From NCBI GenBank assembly GCA_949358305.1, contig CASHSZ010000135.1, positions 124,001-188,000 on the forward strand: a DNA stretch of 64,000 nt. Direction: 5' to 3'. Shown here one piece after another: positions 44,901 to 57,699 of the stretch. This DNA is from Strigamia acuminata (lineage: Eukaryota; Arthropoda; Chilopoda; Geophilomorpha; Linotaeniidae). A model generated the notes under the pieces. It made no database searches, had not been told where the DNA came from, and worked only from the letters and a program-made list of their open reading frames with translations. The number at the start of each line of letters is the position of its first letter. Position 1 is the first letter of the stretch. The translations under genes and the position numbers were made by a program.

Positions 44901-47900
44901 GTTTGTGCTAAGTCAACTGCGATGTGAAATAAGCTCAAAATTTTTTTTTCAAAATTTATTGCTTGGGTGTTGCTAAAACTTACATTGAAGGCTTCTACTA
45001 AGGTTTAAACACTATTTCTAAACATTCAGAGACATTGGTCTTGTGGTGTTTGTGCTAAGTCAACTGTGATGAGATCAAAAGTCTATTCTCCCAAATCATC
45101 GGTTGGATGTTTCTAAAACTTACATTGGAGCCTTCTACTAAGGTTTAAACACTATTTCTGAACATTCAGAGACATTGGACTTGTGGTGTTTGTGCTAAGT
45201 CAACTGCGATGTGAAATGAGCTCAAAATTTTTTTTTCAAAATTTATTGCTTGGGTGTTGCTAAAACTTATATTGAAGGCTTCTACTAAGGTTTAAACACT
45301 ATTTCTGAACATTCAGAGACATTGGTCTTGTGGTGTTTGTGCTAAGTCAACTGCGATGTGAAATGAGCTCAAAATTTTTTTTTCAAAATTTAATGCTTGG
45401 GTGTTGCTAAAACTTACATTGAAGGCTTCTACTAAGGTTTAAACACTATTTCTGAACATTCAGAGACATTGGTCTTGTGGTGTTTGTGCTAAGTCAACTG
45501 TGATGAGATCAAAAGTCTATTCTCCCAAATCATCGGTTGGATGTTTCTAAAACTTACATTGGAGCTTTCTACTAAGGTTTAAACACTATTTCTGAACATT
45601 CAGAGACATTGGTCTTATGGTGTTTGTGCTAAGTCAACTGTGATGAGATCAAAAGTCTATTCTCCCAAATCATCGGTTGGATGTTTCTAAAACTTACATT
45701 GGAGCCTTCTACTAAGGTTTAAACACTATTTCTGAACATTCAGAGACATTGGTCTTGTGGTGTTTGTGCTAAGTCAACTGCGATGTAAAATGAGCTCAAA
45801 ATTTTTTTTTCAAAATTTATTGCTTGGGTGTTTTTAAAACTTATATTGAAGGCTTCTACTAAGGTTTAAACACTATTTCTGAACATTCAGAGACATTGGT
45901 CTTGTGGTGTTTATGCTAAGTCAACTGTGATGAGATCAAAAGTCTATTCTCCCAAATCATCGGTTGGATGTTTCTAAAACTTACATTGGAGCCTTCTACT
46001 AAGGTTTAAACACTATTTCTGAACATTCAGAGACATTGGTCTTGTGGTGTTTGTGCTAAGTCAACTGCGATGTGAAATAAGCTCAAAATTTTTTTTTCAA
46101 AGTTTATTGCTTGGGTGTTGCTAAAACTTACATTGAAGGCTTCTACTAAGGTTTAAACACTATTTCTAAACATTCAGAGACATTGGTCTTGTGGTGTTTG
46201 TGCTAAGTCAACTGTGATGAGATCAAAAGTCTATTCTCCCAAATCATCAGTTGGATGTTTCTAAAACTTACATTGGAGCCTTCTACTAAGGTTTAAACAC
46301 TATTTCTGAACATTCAGAGACATTGGTCTTGTGGTGTTTGTGCTAAGTCAACTGTGATGAGATCAAAAGTCTATTCTCCCAAATCATCGGTTGGATGTTT
46401 CTAAAACTTACATTGGAGCCTTCTACTAAGGTTTAAACACTATTTCTGAACATTCAGAGACATTGGTCTTGTGGTGTTTGTGCTAAGTCAACTGCGATGT
46501 GAAATAAGCTCAAAATTTTTTTTTCAAAATTTATTGCTTGGGTGTTGCTAAAACTTACATTGAAGGCTTCTACTAAGGTTTAAACACTATTTCTAAACAT
46601 TCAGAGACATTGGTCTTGTGGTGTTTGTGCTAAGTCAACTGTGATGAGATCAAAAGTCTATTCTTCCAAATCATCGGTTGGATGTTTCTAAAACTTACAT
46701 TGGAGCCTTCTACTAAGGTTTAAACACTATTTCTGAACATTCAGAGACATTGGTCTTGTGGTGTTTGTGCTAAGTCAACTGTGATGAGATCAAAAGTCTA
46801 TTCTTCCAAATCATTGGTTGGATGTTTCTAAAACTTACATTGAAGGCTTCTACTAAGGTTTAAACACTATTTCTGAACATTCAGAGACATTGGTCTTGTG
46901 GTGTTTGTGCTAAGTCAACTGCGATGTGAAATGAGCTCAAAATTTTTTTTTCAAAATTTAATGCTTGGGTGTTGCTAAAACTTATATTGAAGGCTTCTAC
47001 TAAGGTTTAAACACTATTTCTGAACATACAGAGACATTGGACTTGTGGTGTTTGTGCTAAGTAACTGTGATGAGATCAAAAGTCTATTCTCCCAAATCAT
47101 TGCTTGGATGTTGCTAAAACTTACATTGAAGGCTTCTACTAAGGTTTAAACACTATTTCTGAACATTCAGAGACATTGGTCTTGTGGTGTTTGTGCTAAG
47201 TCAACTGTGATGAGATCAAAAGTCTATTCTCCCAAATCATCGGTTGGATGTTTCTAAAACTTACATTGGAGCCTTCTACTAAGGTTTAAACACTATTTCT
47301 GAACATTCAGAGACATTGGTCTTATGGTGTTTGTGCTAAGTCAACTGTGATGAGATCAAAAGTCTATTCTCCCAAATCATCGGTTGGATGTTTCTAAAAC
47401 TTACATTGGAGCCTTCTACTAAGGTTTAAACACTATTTCCGAACATTCAGAGACATTGGTCTTGTGGTGTTTGTGCTAAGTCAACTGTGATGAGATCAAA
47501 AGTCTATTCTTCCAAATCATTGGTTGGATGTTTCTAAAACTTACATTGGAGCCTTCTACTAAGGTTTAAACACTATTTCTGAACATTCAGAGACATTGGT
47601 CTTGTGGTGTTTGTGCTAAGTCAACTGTGATGAGATCAAAAGTCTATTCTCCCAAATCATCGGTTGGATGTTTCTAAAACTTACATTGGAGCCTTCTACT
47701 AAGGTTTAAACACTATTTCTGAACATTCAGAGACATTGGTCTTGTGATGTTTGTGCTAAGTCAACTGTGATGAGATCAAAAGTCTATTCTCCCAAATCAT
47801 CAGTTGGATGTTTCTAAAACTTACATTGGAGCCTTCTACTAAGGTTTAAACACTATTTCTGAACATTCAGAGACATGGTCTTGTGGTGTTTGTGCTAAGT

Positions 47901-50109
47901 CAACTGTGATGAGATCAAAAGTCTATTCTCCCAAATCATCGGTTGGATGTTTCTAAAACTTACATTGGAGCCTTCTACTAAGGTTTAAACACTATTTCTG
48001 AACATTCAGAGACATTGGTCTTGTGGTGTTTGTGCTAAGTCAACTGCGATGTGAAATAAGCTCAAAATTTTTTTTTCAAAATTTATTGCTTGGGTGTTGC
48101 TAAAACTTACATTGAAGGCTTCTACTAACGTTTAAACACTATTTCTGAACATTCAGAGACATTGGTCTTGTGGTGTTTGTGCTAAGTCAACTGTGATGAG
48201 ATCAAAAGTCTATTCTCCCAAATCATCGGTTGGATGTTTCTAAAACTTACATTGGAGCCTTCTACTAAGGTTTAAACACTATTTCTGAACATTCAGAGAC
48301 ATTGGTCTTATGGTGTTTGTGCTAAGTCAACTGTGATGAGATCAAAAGTCTATTCTCCCAAATCATCGGTTGGATGTTTCTAAAACTTACATTGGAGCCT
48401 TCTACTAAGGTTTAAACACTATTTCCGAACATTCAGAGACATTGGTCTTGTGGTGTTTGTGCTAAGTCAACTGTGATGAGATCAAAAGTCTATTCTTCCA
48501 AATCATTGGTTGGATGTTTCTAAAACTTACATTGGAGCCTTCTACTAAGGTTTAAACACTATTTCTGAACATTCAGAGACATTGGTCTTGTGGTGTTTGT
48601 GCTAAGTCAACTGTGATGAGATCAAAAGTCTATTCTCCCAAATCATCGGTTGGATGTTTCTAAAACTTACATTGGAGCCTTCTACTAAGGTTTAAACACT
48701 ATTTCTGAACATTCAGAGACATTGGTCTTGTGATGTTTGTGCTAAGTCAACTGTGATGAGATCAAAAGTCTATTCTCCCAAATCATCAGTTGGATGTTTC
48801 TAAAACTTACATTGGAGCCTTCTACTAAGGTTTAAACACTATTTCTGAACATTCAGAGACATTGGTCTTGTGGTGTTTGTGCTAAGTCAACTGTGATGAG
48901 ATCAAAAGTCTATTCTCCCAAATCATCGGTTGGATGTTTCTAAAACTTACATTGGAGCCTTCTACTAAGGTTTAAACACTATTTCTGAACATTCAGAGAC
49001 ATTGGTCTTGTGGTGTTTGTGCTAAGTCAACTGCGATGTGAAATAAGCTCAAAATTTTTTTTTCAAAATTTATTGCTTGGGTGTTGCTAAAACTTACATT
49101 GAAGGCTTCTACTAAGGTTTAAACACTATTTCTAAACATTCAGAGACATTGGTCTTGTGGTGTTTGTGCTAAGTCAACTGTGATGAGATCAAAAGTCTAT
49201 TCTCCCAAATCATCGGTTGGATGTTTCTAAAACTTACATTGGAGCCTTCTACTAAGGTTTAAACACTATTTCTGAACATTCAGAGACATTGGTCTTATGG
49301 TGTTTGTGCTAAGTCAACTGTGATGAGATCAAAAGTCTATTCTCCCAAATCATCGGTTGAATGTTTCTAAAACTTACATTGGAGCCTTCTACTAAGGTTT
49401 AAACACTATTTCTGAACATTCAGAGACATTGGTCTTGTGGTGTTTGTGCTAAGTCAACTGCGATGTGAAATAAGCTCAAAATTTTTTTTTCAAAATTTAT
49501 TGCTTGGGTGTTGCTAAAACTTACATTGAAGGCTTCTACTAAGGTTTAAACACTATTTCTAAACATTCAGAGACATTGGTCTTGTGGTGTTTGTGCTAAG
49601 TCAACTGTGATGAGATCAAAAGTCTATTCTCCCAAATCATCGGTTGGATGTTTCTAAAACTTACATTGGAGCCTTCTACTAAGGTTTAAACACTATTTCT
49701 GAACATTCAGAGACATTGGACTTGTGGTGTTTGTGCTAAGTCAACTGCGATGTGAAATGAGCTCAAAATTTTTTTTTCAAAATTTATTGCTTGGGTGTTG
49801 CTAAAACTTATATTGAAGGCTTCTACTAAGGTTTAAACACTATTTCTGAACATTCAGAGACATTGGTCTTGTGGTGTTTGTGCTAAGTCAACTGCGATGT
49901 GAAATGAGCTCAAAATTTTTTTTTCAAAATTTAATGCTTGGGTGTTGCTAAAACTTACATTGAAGGCTTCTACTAAGGTTTAAACACTATTTCTGAACAT
50001 TCAGAGACATTGGTCTTGTGGTGTTTGTGCTAAGTCAACTGTGATGAGATCAAAAGTCTATTCTCCCAAATCATCGGTTGGATGTTTCTAAAACTTACAT
50101 TGGAGCTTT

Positions 50110-53100
50110 CTACTAAGGTTTAAACACTATTTCTGAACATTCAGAGACATTGGTCTTATGGTGTTTGTGCTAAGTCAACTGTGATGAGATCAAAAGTCTA
50201 TTCTCCCAAATCATCGGTTGGATGTTTCTAAAACTTACATTGGAGCCTTCTACTAAGGTTTAAACACTATTTCTGAACATTCAGAGACATTGGTCTTGTG
50301 GTGTTTGTGCTAAGTCAACTGCGATGTAAAATGAGCTCAAAATTTTTTTTTCAAAATTTATTGCTTGGGTGTTTTTAAAACTTATATTGAAGGCTTCTAC
50401 TAAGGTTTAAACACTATTTCTGAACATTCAGAGACATTGGTCTTGTGGTGTTTATGCTAAGTCAACTGTGATGAGATCAAAAGTCTATTCTCCCAAATCA
50501 TCGGTTGGATGTTTCTAAAACTTACATTGGAGCCTTCTACTAAGGTTTAAACACTATTTCTGAACATTCAGAGACATTGGTCTTGTGGTGTTTGTGCTAA
50601 GTCAACTGCGATGTGAAATAAGCTCAAAATTTTTTTTTCAAAGTTTATTGCTTGGGTGTTGCTAAAACTTACATTGAAGGCTTCTACTAAGGTTTAAACA
50701 CTATTTCTAAACATTCAGAGACATTGGTCTTGTGGTGTTTGTGCTAAGTCAACTGTGATGAGATCAAAAGTCTATTCTCCCAAATCATCAGTTGGATGTT
50801 TCTAAAACTTACATTGGAGCCTTCTACTAAGGTTTAAACACTATTTCTGAACATTCAGAGACATTGGTCTTGTGGTGTTTGTGCTAAGTCAACTGTGATG
50901 AGATCAAAAGTCTATTCTCCCAAATCATCGGTTGGATGTTTCTAAAACTTACATTGGAGCCTTCTACTAAGGTTTAAACACTATTTCTGAACATTCAGAG
51001 ACATTGGTCTTGTGGTGTTTGTGCTAAGTCAACTGCGATGTGAAATAAGCTCAAAATTTTTTTTTCAAAATTTATTGCTTGGGTGTTGCTAAAACTTACA
51101 TTGAAGGCTTCTACTAAGGTTTAAACACTATTTCTAAACATTCAGAGACATTGGTCTTGTGGTGTTTGTGCTAAGTCAACTGTGATGAGATCAAAAGTCT
51201 ATTCTTCCAAATCATCGGTTGGATGTTTCTAAAACTTACATTGGAGCCTTCTACTAAGGTTTAAACACTATTTCTGAACATTCAGAGACATTGGTCTTGT
51301 GGTGTTTGTGCTAAGTCAACTGTGATGAGATCAAAAGTCTATTCTTCCAAATCATTGGTTGGATGTTTCTAAAACTTACATTGAAGGCTTCTACTAAGGT
51401 TTAAACACTATTTCTGAACATTCAGAGACATTGGTCTTGTGGTGTTTGTGCTAAGTCAACTGCGATGTGAAATGAGCTCAAAATTTTTTTTTCAAAATTT
51501 AATGCTTGGGTGTTGCTAAAACTTATATTGAAGGCTTCTACTAAGGTTTAAACACTATTTCTGAACATACAGAGACATTGGACTTGTGGTGTTTGTGCTA
51601 AGTAACTGTGATGAGATCAAAAGTCTATTCTCCCAAAACATTGCTTGGATGTTGCTAAAACTTACATTGAAGGCTTCTACTAAGGTTTAAACACTATTTC
51701 TGAACATTCAGAGACATTGGTCTTGTGGTGTTTGTGCTAAGTCAACTGTGATGAGATCAAAAGTCTATTCTCCCAAATCATCGGTTGGATGTTTCTAAAA
51801 CTTACATTGGAGCCTTCTACTAAGGTTTAAACACTATTTCTGAACATTCAGAGACATTGGTCTTATGGTGTTTGTGCTAAGTCAACTGTGATGAGATCAA
51901 AAGTCTATTCTCCCAAATCATCGGTTGGATGTTTCTAAAACTTACATTGGAGCCTTCTACTAAGGTTTAAACACTATTTCTGAACATTCAGAGACATTGG
52001 TCTTGTGGTGTTTGTGCTAAGTCAACTGCGATGTAAAATGAGCTCAAAATTTTTTTTTCAAAATTTATTGCTTGGGTGTTTTTAAAACTTATATTGAAGG
52101 CTTCTACTAAGGTTTAAACACTATTTCTGAACATTCAGAGACATTGGTCTTGTGGTGTTTATGCTAAGTCAACTGTGATGAGATCAAAAGTCTATTCTCC
52201 CAAATCATCGGTTGGATGTTTCTAAAACTTACATTGGAGCCTTCTACTAAGGTTTAAACACTATTTCTGAACATTCAGAGACATTGGTCTTGTGGTGTTT
52301 GTGCTAAGTCAACTGCGATGTGAAATAAGCTCAAAATTTTTTTTTCAAAGTTTATTGCTTGGGTGTTGCTAAAACTTACATTGAAGGCTTCTACTAAGGT
52401 TTAAACACTATTTCTAAACATTCAGAGACATTGGTCTTGTGGTGTTTGTGCTAAGTCAACTGTGATGAGATCAAAAGTCTATTCTCCCAAATCATCAGTT
52501 GGATGTTTCTAAAACTTACATTGGAGCCTTCTACTAAGGTTTAAACACTATTTCTGAACATTCAGAGACATTGGTCTTGTGGTGTTTGTGCTAAGTCAAC
52601 TGTGATGAGATCAAAAGTCTATTCTCCCAAATCATCGGTTGGATGTTTCTAAAACTTACATTGGAGCCTTCTACTAAGGTTTAAACACTATTTCTGAACA
52701 TTCAGAGACATTGGTCTTGTGGTGTTTGTGCTAAGTCAACTGCGATGTGAAATAAGCTCAAAATTTTTTTTTCAAAATTTATTGCTTGGGTGTTGCTAAA
52801 ACTTACATTGAAGGCTTCTACTAAGGTTTAAACACTATTTCTAAACATTCAGAGACATTGGTCTTGTGGTGTTTGTGCTAAGTCAACTGTGATGAGATCA
52901 AAAGTCTATTCTTCCAAATCATCGGTTGGATGTTTCTAAAACTTACATTGGAGCCTTCTACTAAGGTTTAAACACTATTTCTGAACATTCAGAGACATTG
53001 GTCTTGTGGTGTTTGTGCTAAGTCAACTGTGATGAGATCAAAAGTCTATTCTTCCAAATCATTGGTTGGATGTTTCTAAAACTTACATTGAAGGCTTCTA

Positions 53101-53692
53101 CTAAGGTTTAAACACTATTTCTGAACATTCAGAGACATTGGTCTTGTGGTGTTTGTGCTAAGTCAACTGCGATGTGAAATGAGCTCAAAATTTTTTTTTC
53201 AAAATTTAATGCTTGGGTGTTGCTAAAACTTATATTGAAGGCTTCTACTAAGGTTTAAACACTATTTCTGAACATACAGAGACATTGGACTTGTGGTGTT
53301 TGTGCTAAGTAACTGTGATGAGATCAAAAGTCTATTCTCCCAAAACATTGCTTGGATGTTGCTAAAACTTACATTGAAGGCTTCTACTAAGGTTTAAACA
53401 CTATTTCTGAACATTCAGAGACATTGGTCTTGTGGTGTTTGTGCTAAGTCAACTGTGATGAGATCAAAAGTCTATTCTCCCAAATCATCGGTTGGATGTT
53501 TCTAAAACTTACATTGGAGCCTTCTACTAAGGTTTAAACACTATTTCTGAACATTCAGAGACATTGGTCTTATGGTGTTTGTGCTAAGTCAACTGTGATG
53601 AGATCAAAAGTCTATTCTCCCAAATCATCGGTTGGATGTTTCTAAAACTTACATTGGAGCCTTCTACTAAGGTTTAAACACTATTTCCGAAC
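50110..53692. repeat. Tandem 12-monomer higher-order repeat, period 1,707 bp
   Basis: The private variant tcccaaaaca occurs at 51631 and 53338, and gcgatgtaaa at 50321 and 52028. Both pairs are 1,707 bp apart, which fits twelve monomers with four B and one C unit. The copies part near 51985/53692, where one has atttctgaac and the other atttccgaac. An older relative starts near 45780. Confidence 0.78.
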
Positions 53693-56600
53693 ATTCAGAG
53701 ACATTGGTCTTGTGGTGTTTGTGCTAAGTCAACTGTGATGAGATCAAAAGTCTATTCTTCCAAATCATTGGTTGGATGTTTCTAAAACTTACATTGGAGC
53801 CTTCTACTAAGGTTTAAACACTATTTCTGAACATTCAGAGACATTGGTCTTGTGGTGTTTGTGCTAAGTCAACTGTGATGAGATCAAAAGTCTATTCTCC
53901 CAAATCATCGGTTGGATGTTTCTAAAACTTACATTGGAGCCTTCTACTAAGGTTTAAACACTATTTCTGAACATTCAGAGACATTGGACTTGTGGTGTTT
54001 GTGCTAAGTCAACTGCGATGTGAAATGAGCTCAAAATTTTTTTTTCAAAATTTATTGCTTGGGTGTTGCTAAAACTTATATTGAAGGCTTCTACTAAGGT
54101 TTAAACACTATTTCTGAACATTCAGAGACATTGGTCTTGTGGTGTTTGTGCTAAGTCAACTGTGATGAGATCAAAAGTCTATTCTCCCAAATCATCGGTT
54201 GGATGTTTCTAAAACTTACATTGGAGCCTTCTACTAAGGTTTAAACACTATTTCTGAACATTCAGAGACATTGATCTTATGGTGTTTGTGCTAAGTCAAC
54301 TGTGATGAGATCAAAAGTCTATTCTCCCAAATCATCGGTTGGATGTTTCTAAAACTTACATTGGAGCCTTCTACTAAGGTTTAAACACTATTTCCGAACA
54401 TTCAGAGACATTGGTCTTGTGGTGTTTGTGCTAAGTCAACTGTGATGAGATCAAAAGTCTATTCTTCCAAATCATTGGTTGGATGTTTCTAAAACTTACA
54501 TTGGAGCCTTCTACTAAGGTTTAAACACTATTTCTGAACATTCAGAGACATTGGTCTTGTGGTGTTTGTGCTAAGTCAACTGTGATGAGATCAAAAGTCT
54601 ATTCTCCCAAATCATCGGTTGGATGTTTCTAAAACTTACATTGGAGCCTTCTACTAAGGTTTAAACACTATTTCTGAACATTCAGAGACATTGGTCTTGT
54701 GGTGTTTGTGCTAAGTCAACTGCGATGTGAAATGAGCTCAAAATTTTTTTTTCAAAATTTAATGCTTGGGTGTTGCTAAAACTTATATTGAAGGCTTCTA
54801 CTAAGGTTTAAACACTATTTCTGAACATACAGAGACATTGGACTTGTGGTGTTTGTGCTAAGTAACTGTGATGAGATCAAAAGTCTATTCTCCCAAATCA
54901 TTGCTTGGATGTTGCTAAAACTTACATTGAAGGCTTCTACTAAGGTTTAAACACTATTTCTGAACATTCAGAGACATTGGTCTTGTGGTGTTTGTGCTAA
55001 GTCAACTGTGATGAGATCAAAAGTCTATTCTCCCAAATCATCGGTTGGATGTTTCTAAAACTTACATTGGAGCCTTCTACTAAGGTTTAAACACTATTTC
55101 TGAACATTCAGAGACATTGGTCTTATGGTGTTTGTGCTAAGTCAACTGTGATGAGATCAAAAGTCTATTCTCCCAAATCATCGGTTGGATGTTTCTAAAA
55201 CTTACATTGGAGCCTTCTACTAAGGTTTAAACACTATTTCTGAACATTCAGAGACATTGGACTTGTGGTGTTTCTGCTAAGTCAACTGCGATGTGAAATG
55301 AGCTCAAAATTTTTTTTTCAAAATTTATTGCTTGGGTGTTGCTAAAACTTATATTGAAGGCTTCTACTAAGGTTTAAACACTATTTCTGAACATTCAGAG
55401 ACATTGGTCTTGTGGTGTTTGTGCTAAGTCAACTGTGATGAGATCAAAAGTCTATTCTCCCAAATCATCGGTTGGATGTTTCTAAAACTTACATTGGAGC
55501 CTTCTACTAAGGTTTAAACACTATTTCTGAACATTCAGAGACATTGGTCTTATGGTGTTTGTGCTAAGTCAACTGTGATGAGATCAAAAGTCTATTCTCC
55601 CAAATCATCGGTTGGATGTTTCTAAAACTTACATTGGAGCCTTCTACTAAGGTTTAAACACTATTTCCGAACATTCAGAGACATTGGTCTTGTGGTGTTT
55701 GTGCTAAGTCAACTGTGATGAGATCAAAAGTCTATTCTTCCAATTCATTGGTTGGATGTTTCTAAAACTTACATTGGAGCCTTCTACTAAGGTTTAAACA
55801 CTATTTCTGAACATTCAGAGACATTGGTCTTGTGGTGTTTGTGCTAAGTCAACTGTGATGAGATCAAAAGTCTATTCTCCCAAATCATCGGTTGGATGTT
55901 TCTAAAACTTACATTGGAGCCTTCTACTAAGGTTTAAACACTATTTCTGAACATTCAGAGACATTGGACTTGTGGTGTTTGTGCTAAGTCAACTGCGATG
56001 TGAAATGAGCTCAAAATTTTTTTTTCAAAATTTATTGCTTGGGTGTTGCTAAAACTTATATTGAAGGCTTCTACTAAGGTTTAAACACTATTTCTGAACA
56101 TTCAGAGACATTGGTCTTGTGGTGTTTGTGCTAAGTCAACTGTGATGAGATCAAAAGTCTATTCTCCCAAATCATCGGTTGGATGTTTCTAAAACTTACA
56201 TTGGAGCCTTCTACTAAGGTTTAAACACTATTTCTGAACATTCAGAGACATTGGACTTGTGGTGTTTGTGCTAAGTCAACTGCGATGTGAAATAAGCTCA
56301 AAATTTTTTTTTCAAAATTTATTGCTTGGGTGTTGCTAAAACTTATATTGAAGGCTTCTACTAAGGTTTAAACACTATTTCTGAACATTCAGAGACATTG
56401 GTCTTGTGGTGTTTGTGCTAAGTCAACTGCGATGTGAAATGAGCTCAAAATTTTTTTTTCAAAATTTAATGCTTGGGTGTTGTTAAAACTTACATTAAAG
56501 GCTTCTACTAAGGTTTAAACACTATTTCTGAACATTCAGAGACATTGGTCTTGTGGTGTTTGTGCTAAGTCAACTGTGATGAGATCAAAAGTCTATTCTC

Positions 56601-57699
56601 CCAAATCATCGGTTGGATGTTTCTAAAACTTACATTGGAGCTTTCTACTAAGGTTTAAACACTATTTCTGAACATTCAGAGACATTGGTCTTATGGTGTT
56701 TGTGCTAAGTCAACTGTGATGAGATCAAAAGTCTATTCTCCCAAATCATCGGTTGGATGTTTCTAAAACTTACATTGGAGCCTTCTACTAAGGTTTAAAC
56801 ACTATTTCTGAACATTCAGAGACATTGGTCTTATGGTGTTTGTGCTAAGTCAACTGTGATGAGATCAAAAGTCTATTCTCCCAAATCATCGGTTGGATGT
56901 TTCTAAAACTTACATTGGAGCCTTCTACTAAGGTTTAAACACTATTTCTGAACATTCAGAGACATTGGTGTTGTGGTGTTTGTGCTAAGTCAACTGTGAT
57001 GAGATCAAAAGTCTATTCTTCCAAATCATTGGTTGGATGTTTCTAAAACTTACATTGGAGCCTTCTACTAAGGTTTAAACACTATTTCTGAACATTCAGA
57101 GACATTGGTCTTGTGGTGTTTGTGCTAAGTCAACTGTGATGAGATCAAAAGTCTATTCTCCCAAATCATCGGTTGAATGTTTCTAAAACTTACATTGGAG
57201 CCTTCTACTAAGGTTTAAACACTATTTCTGAACATTCAGAGACATTGGTCTTGTGGTGTTTGTGCTAAGTCAACTGCGATGTGAAATAAGCTCAAAATTT
57301 TTTTTTCAAAATTTATTGCTTGGGTGTTGCTAAAACTTACATTGAAGGCTTCTACTAAGGTTTAAACACTATTTCTAAACATTCAGAGACATTGGTCTTG
57401 TGGTGTTTGTGCTAAGTCAACTGTGATGAGATCAAAAGTCTATTCTCCCAAATCATCGGTTGGATGTTTCTAAAACTTACATTGGAGCCTTCTACTAAGG
57501 TTTAAACACTATTTCTGAACATTCAGAGACATTGGACTTGTGGTGTTTGTGCTAAGTCAACTGCGATGTGAAATGTGCTCAAAATTTTTTTTTCAAAATT
57601 TATTGCTTGGGTGTTGCTAAAACTTATATTGAAGGCTTCTACTAAGGTTTAAACACTATTTCTGAACATTCAGAGACATTGGTCTTGTGGTGTTTGTGC

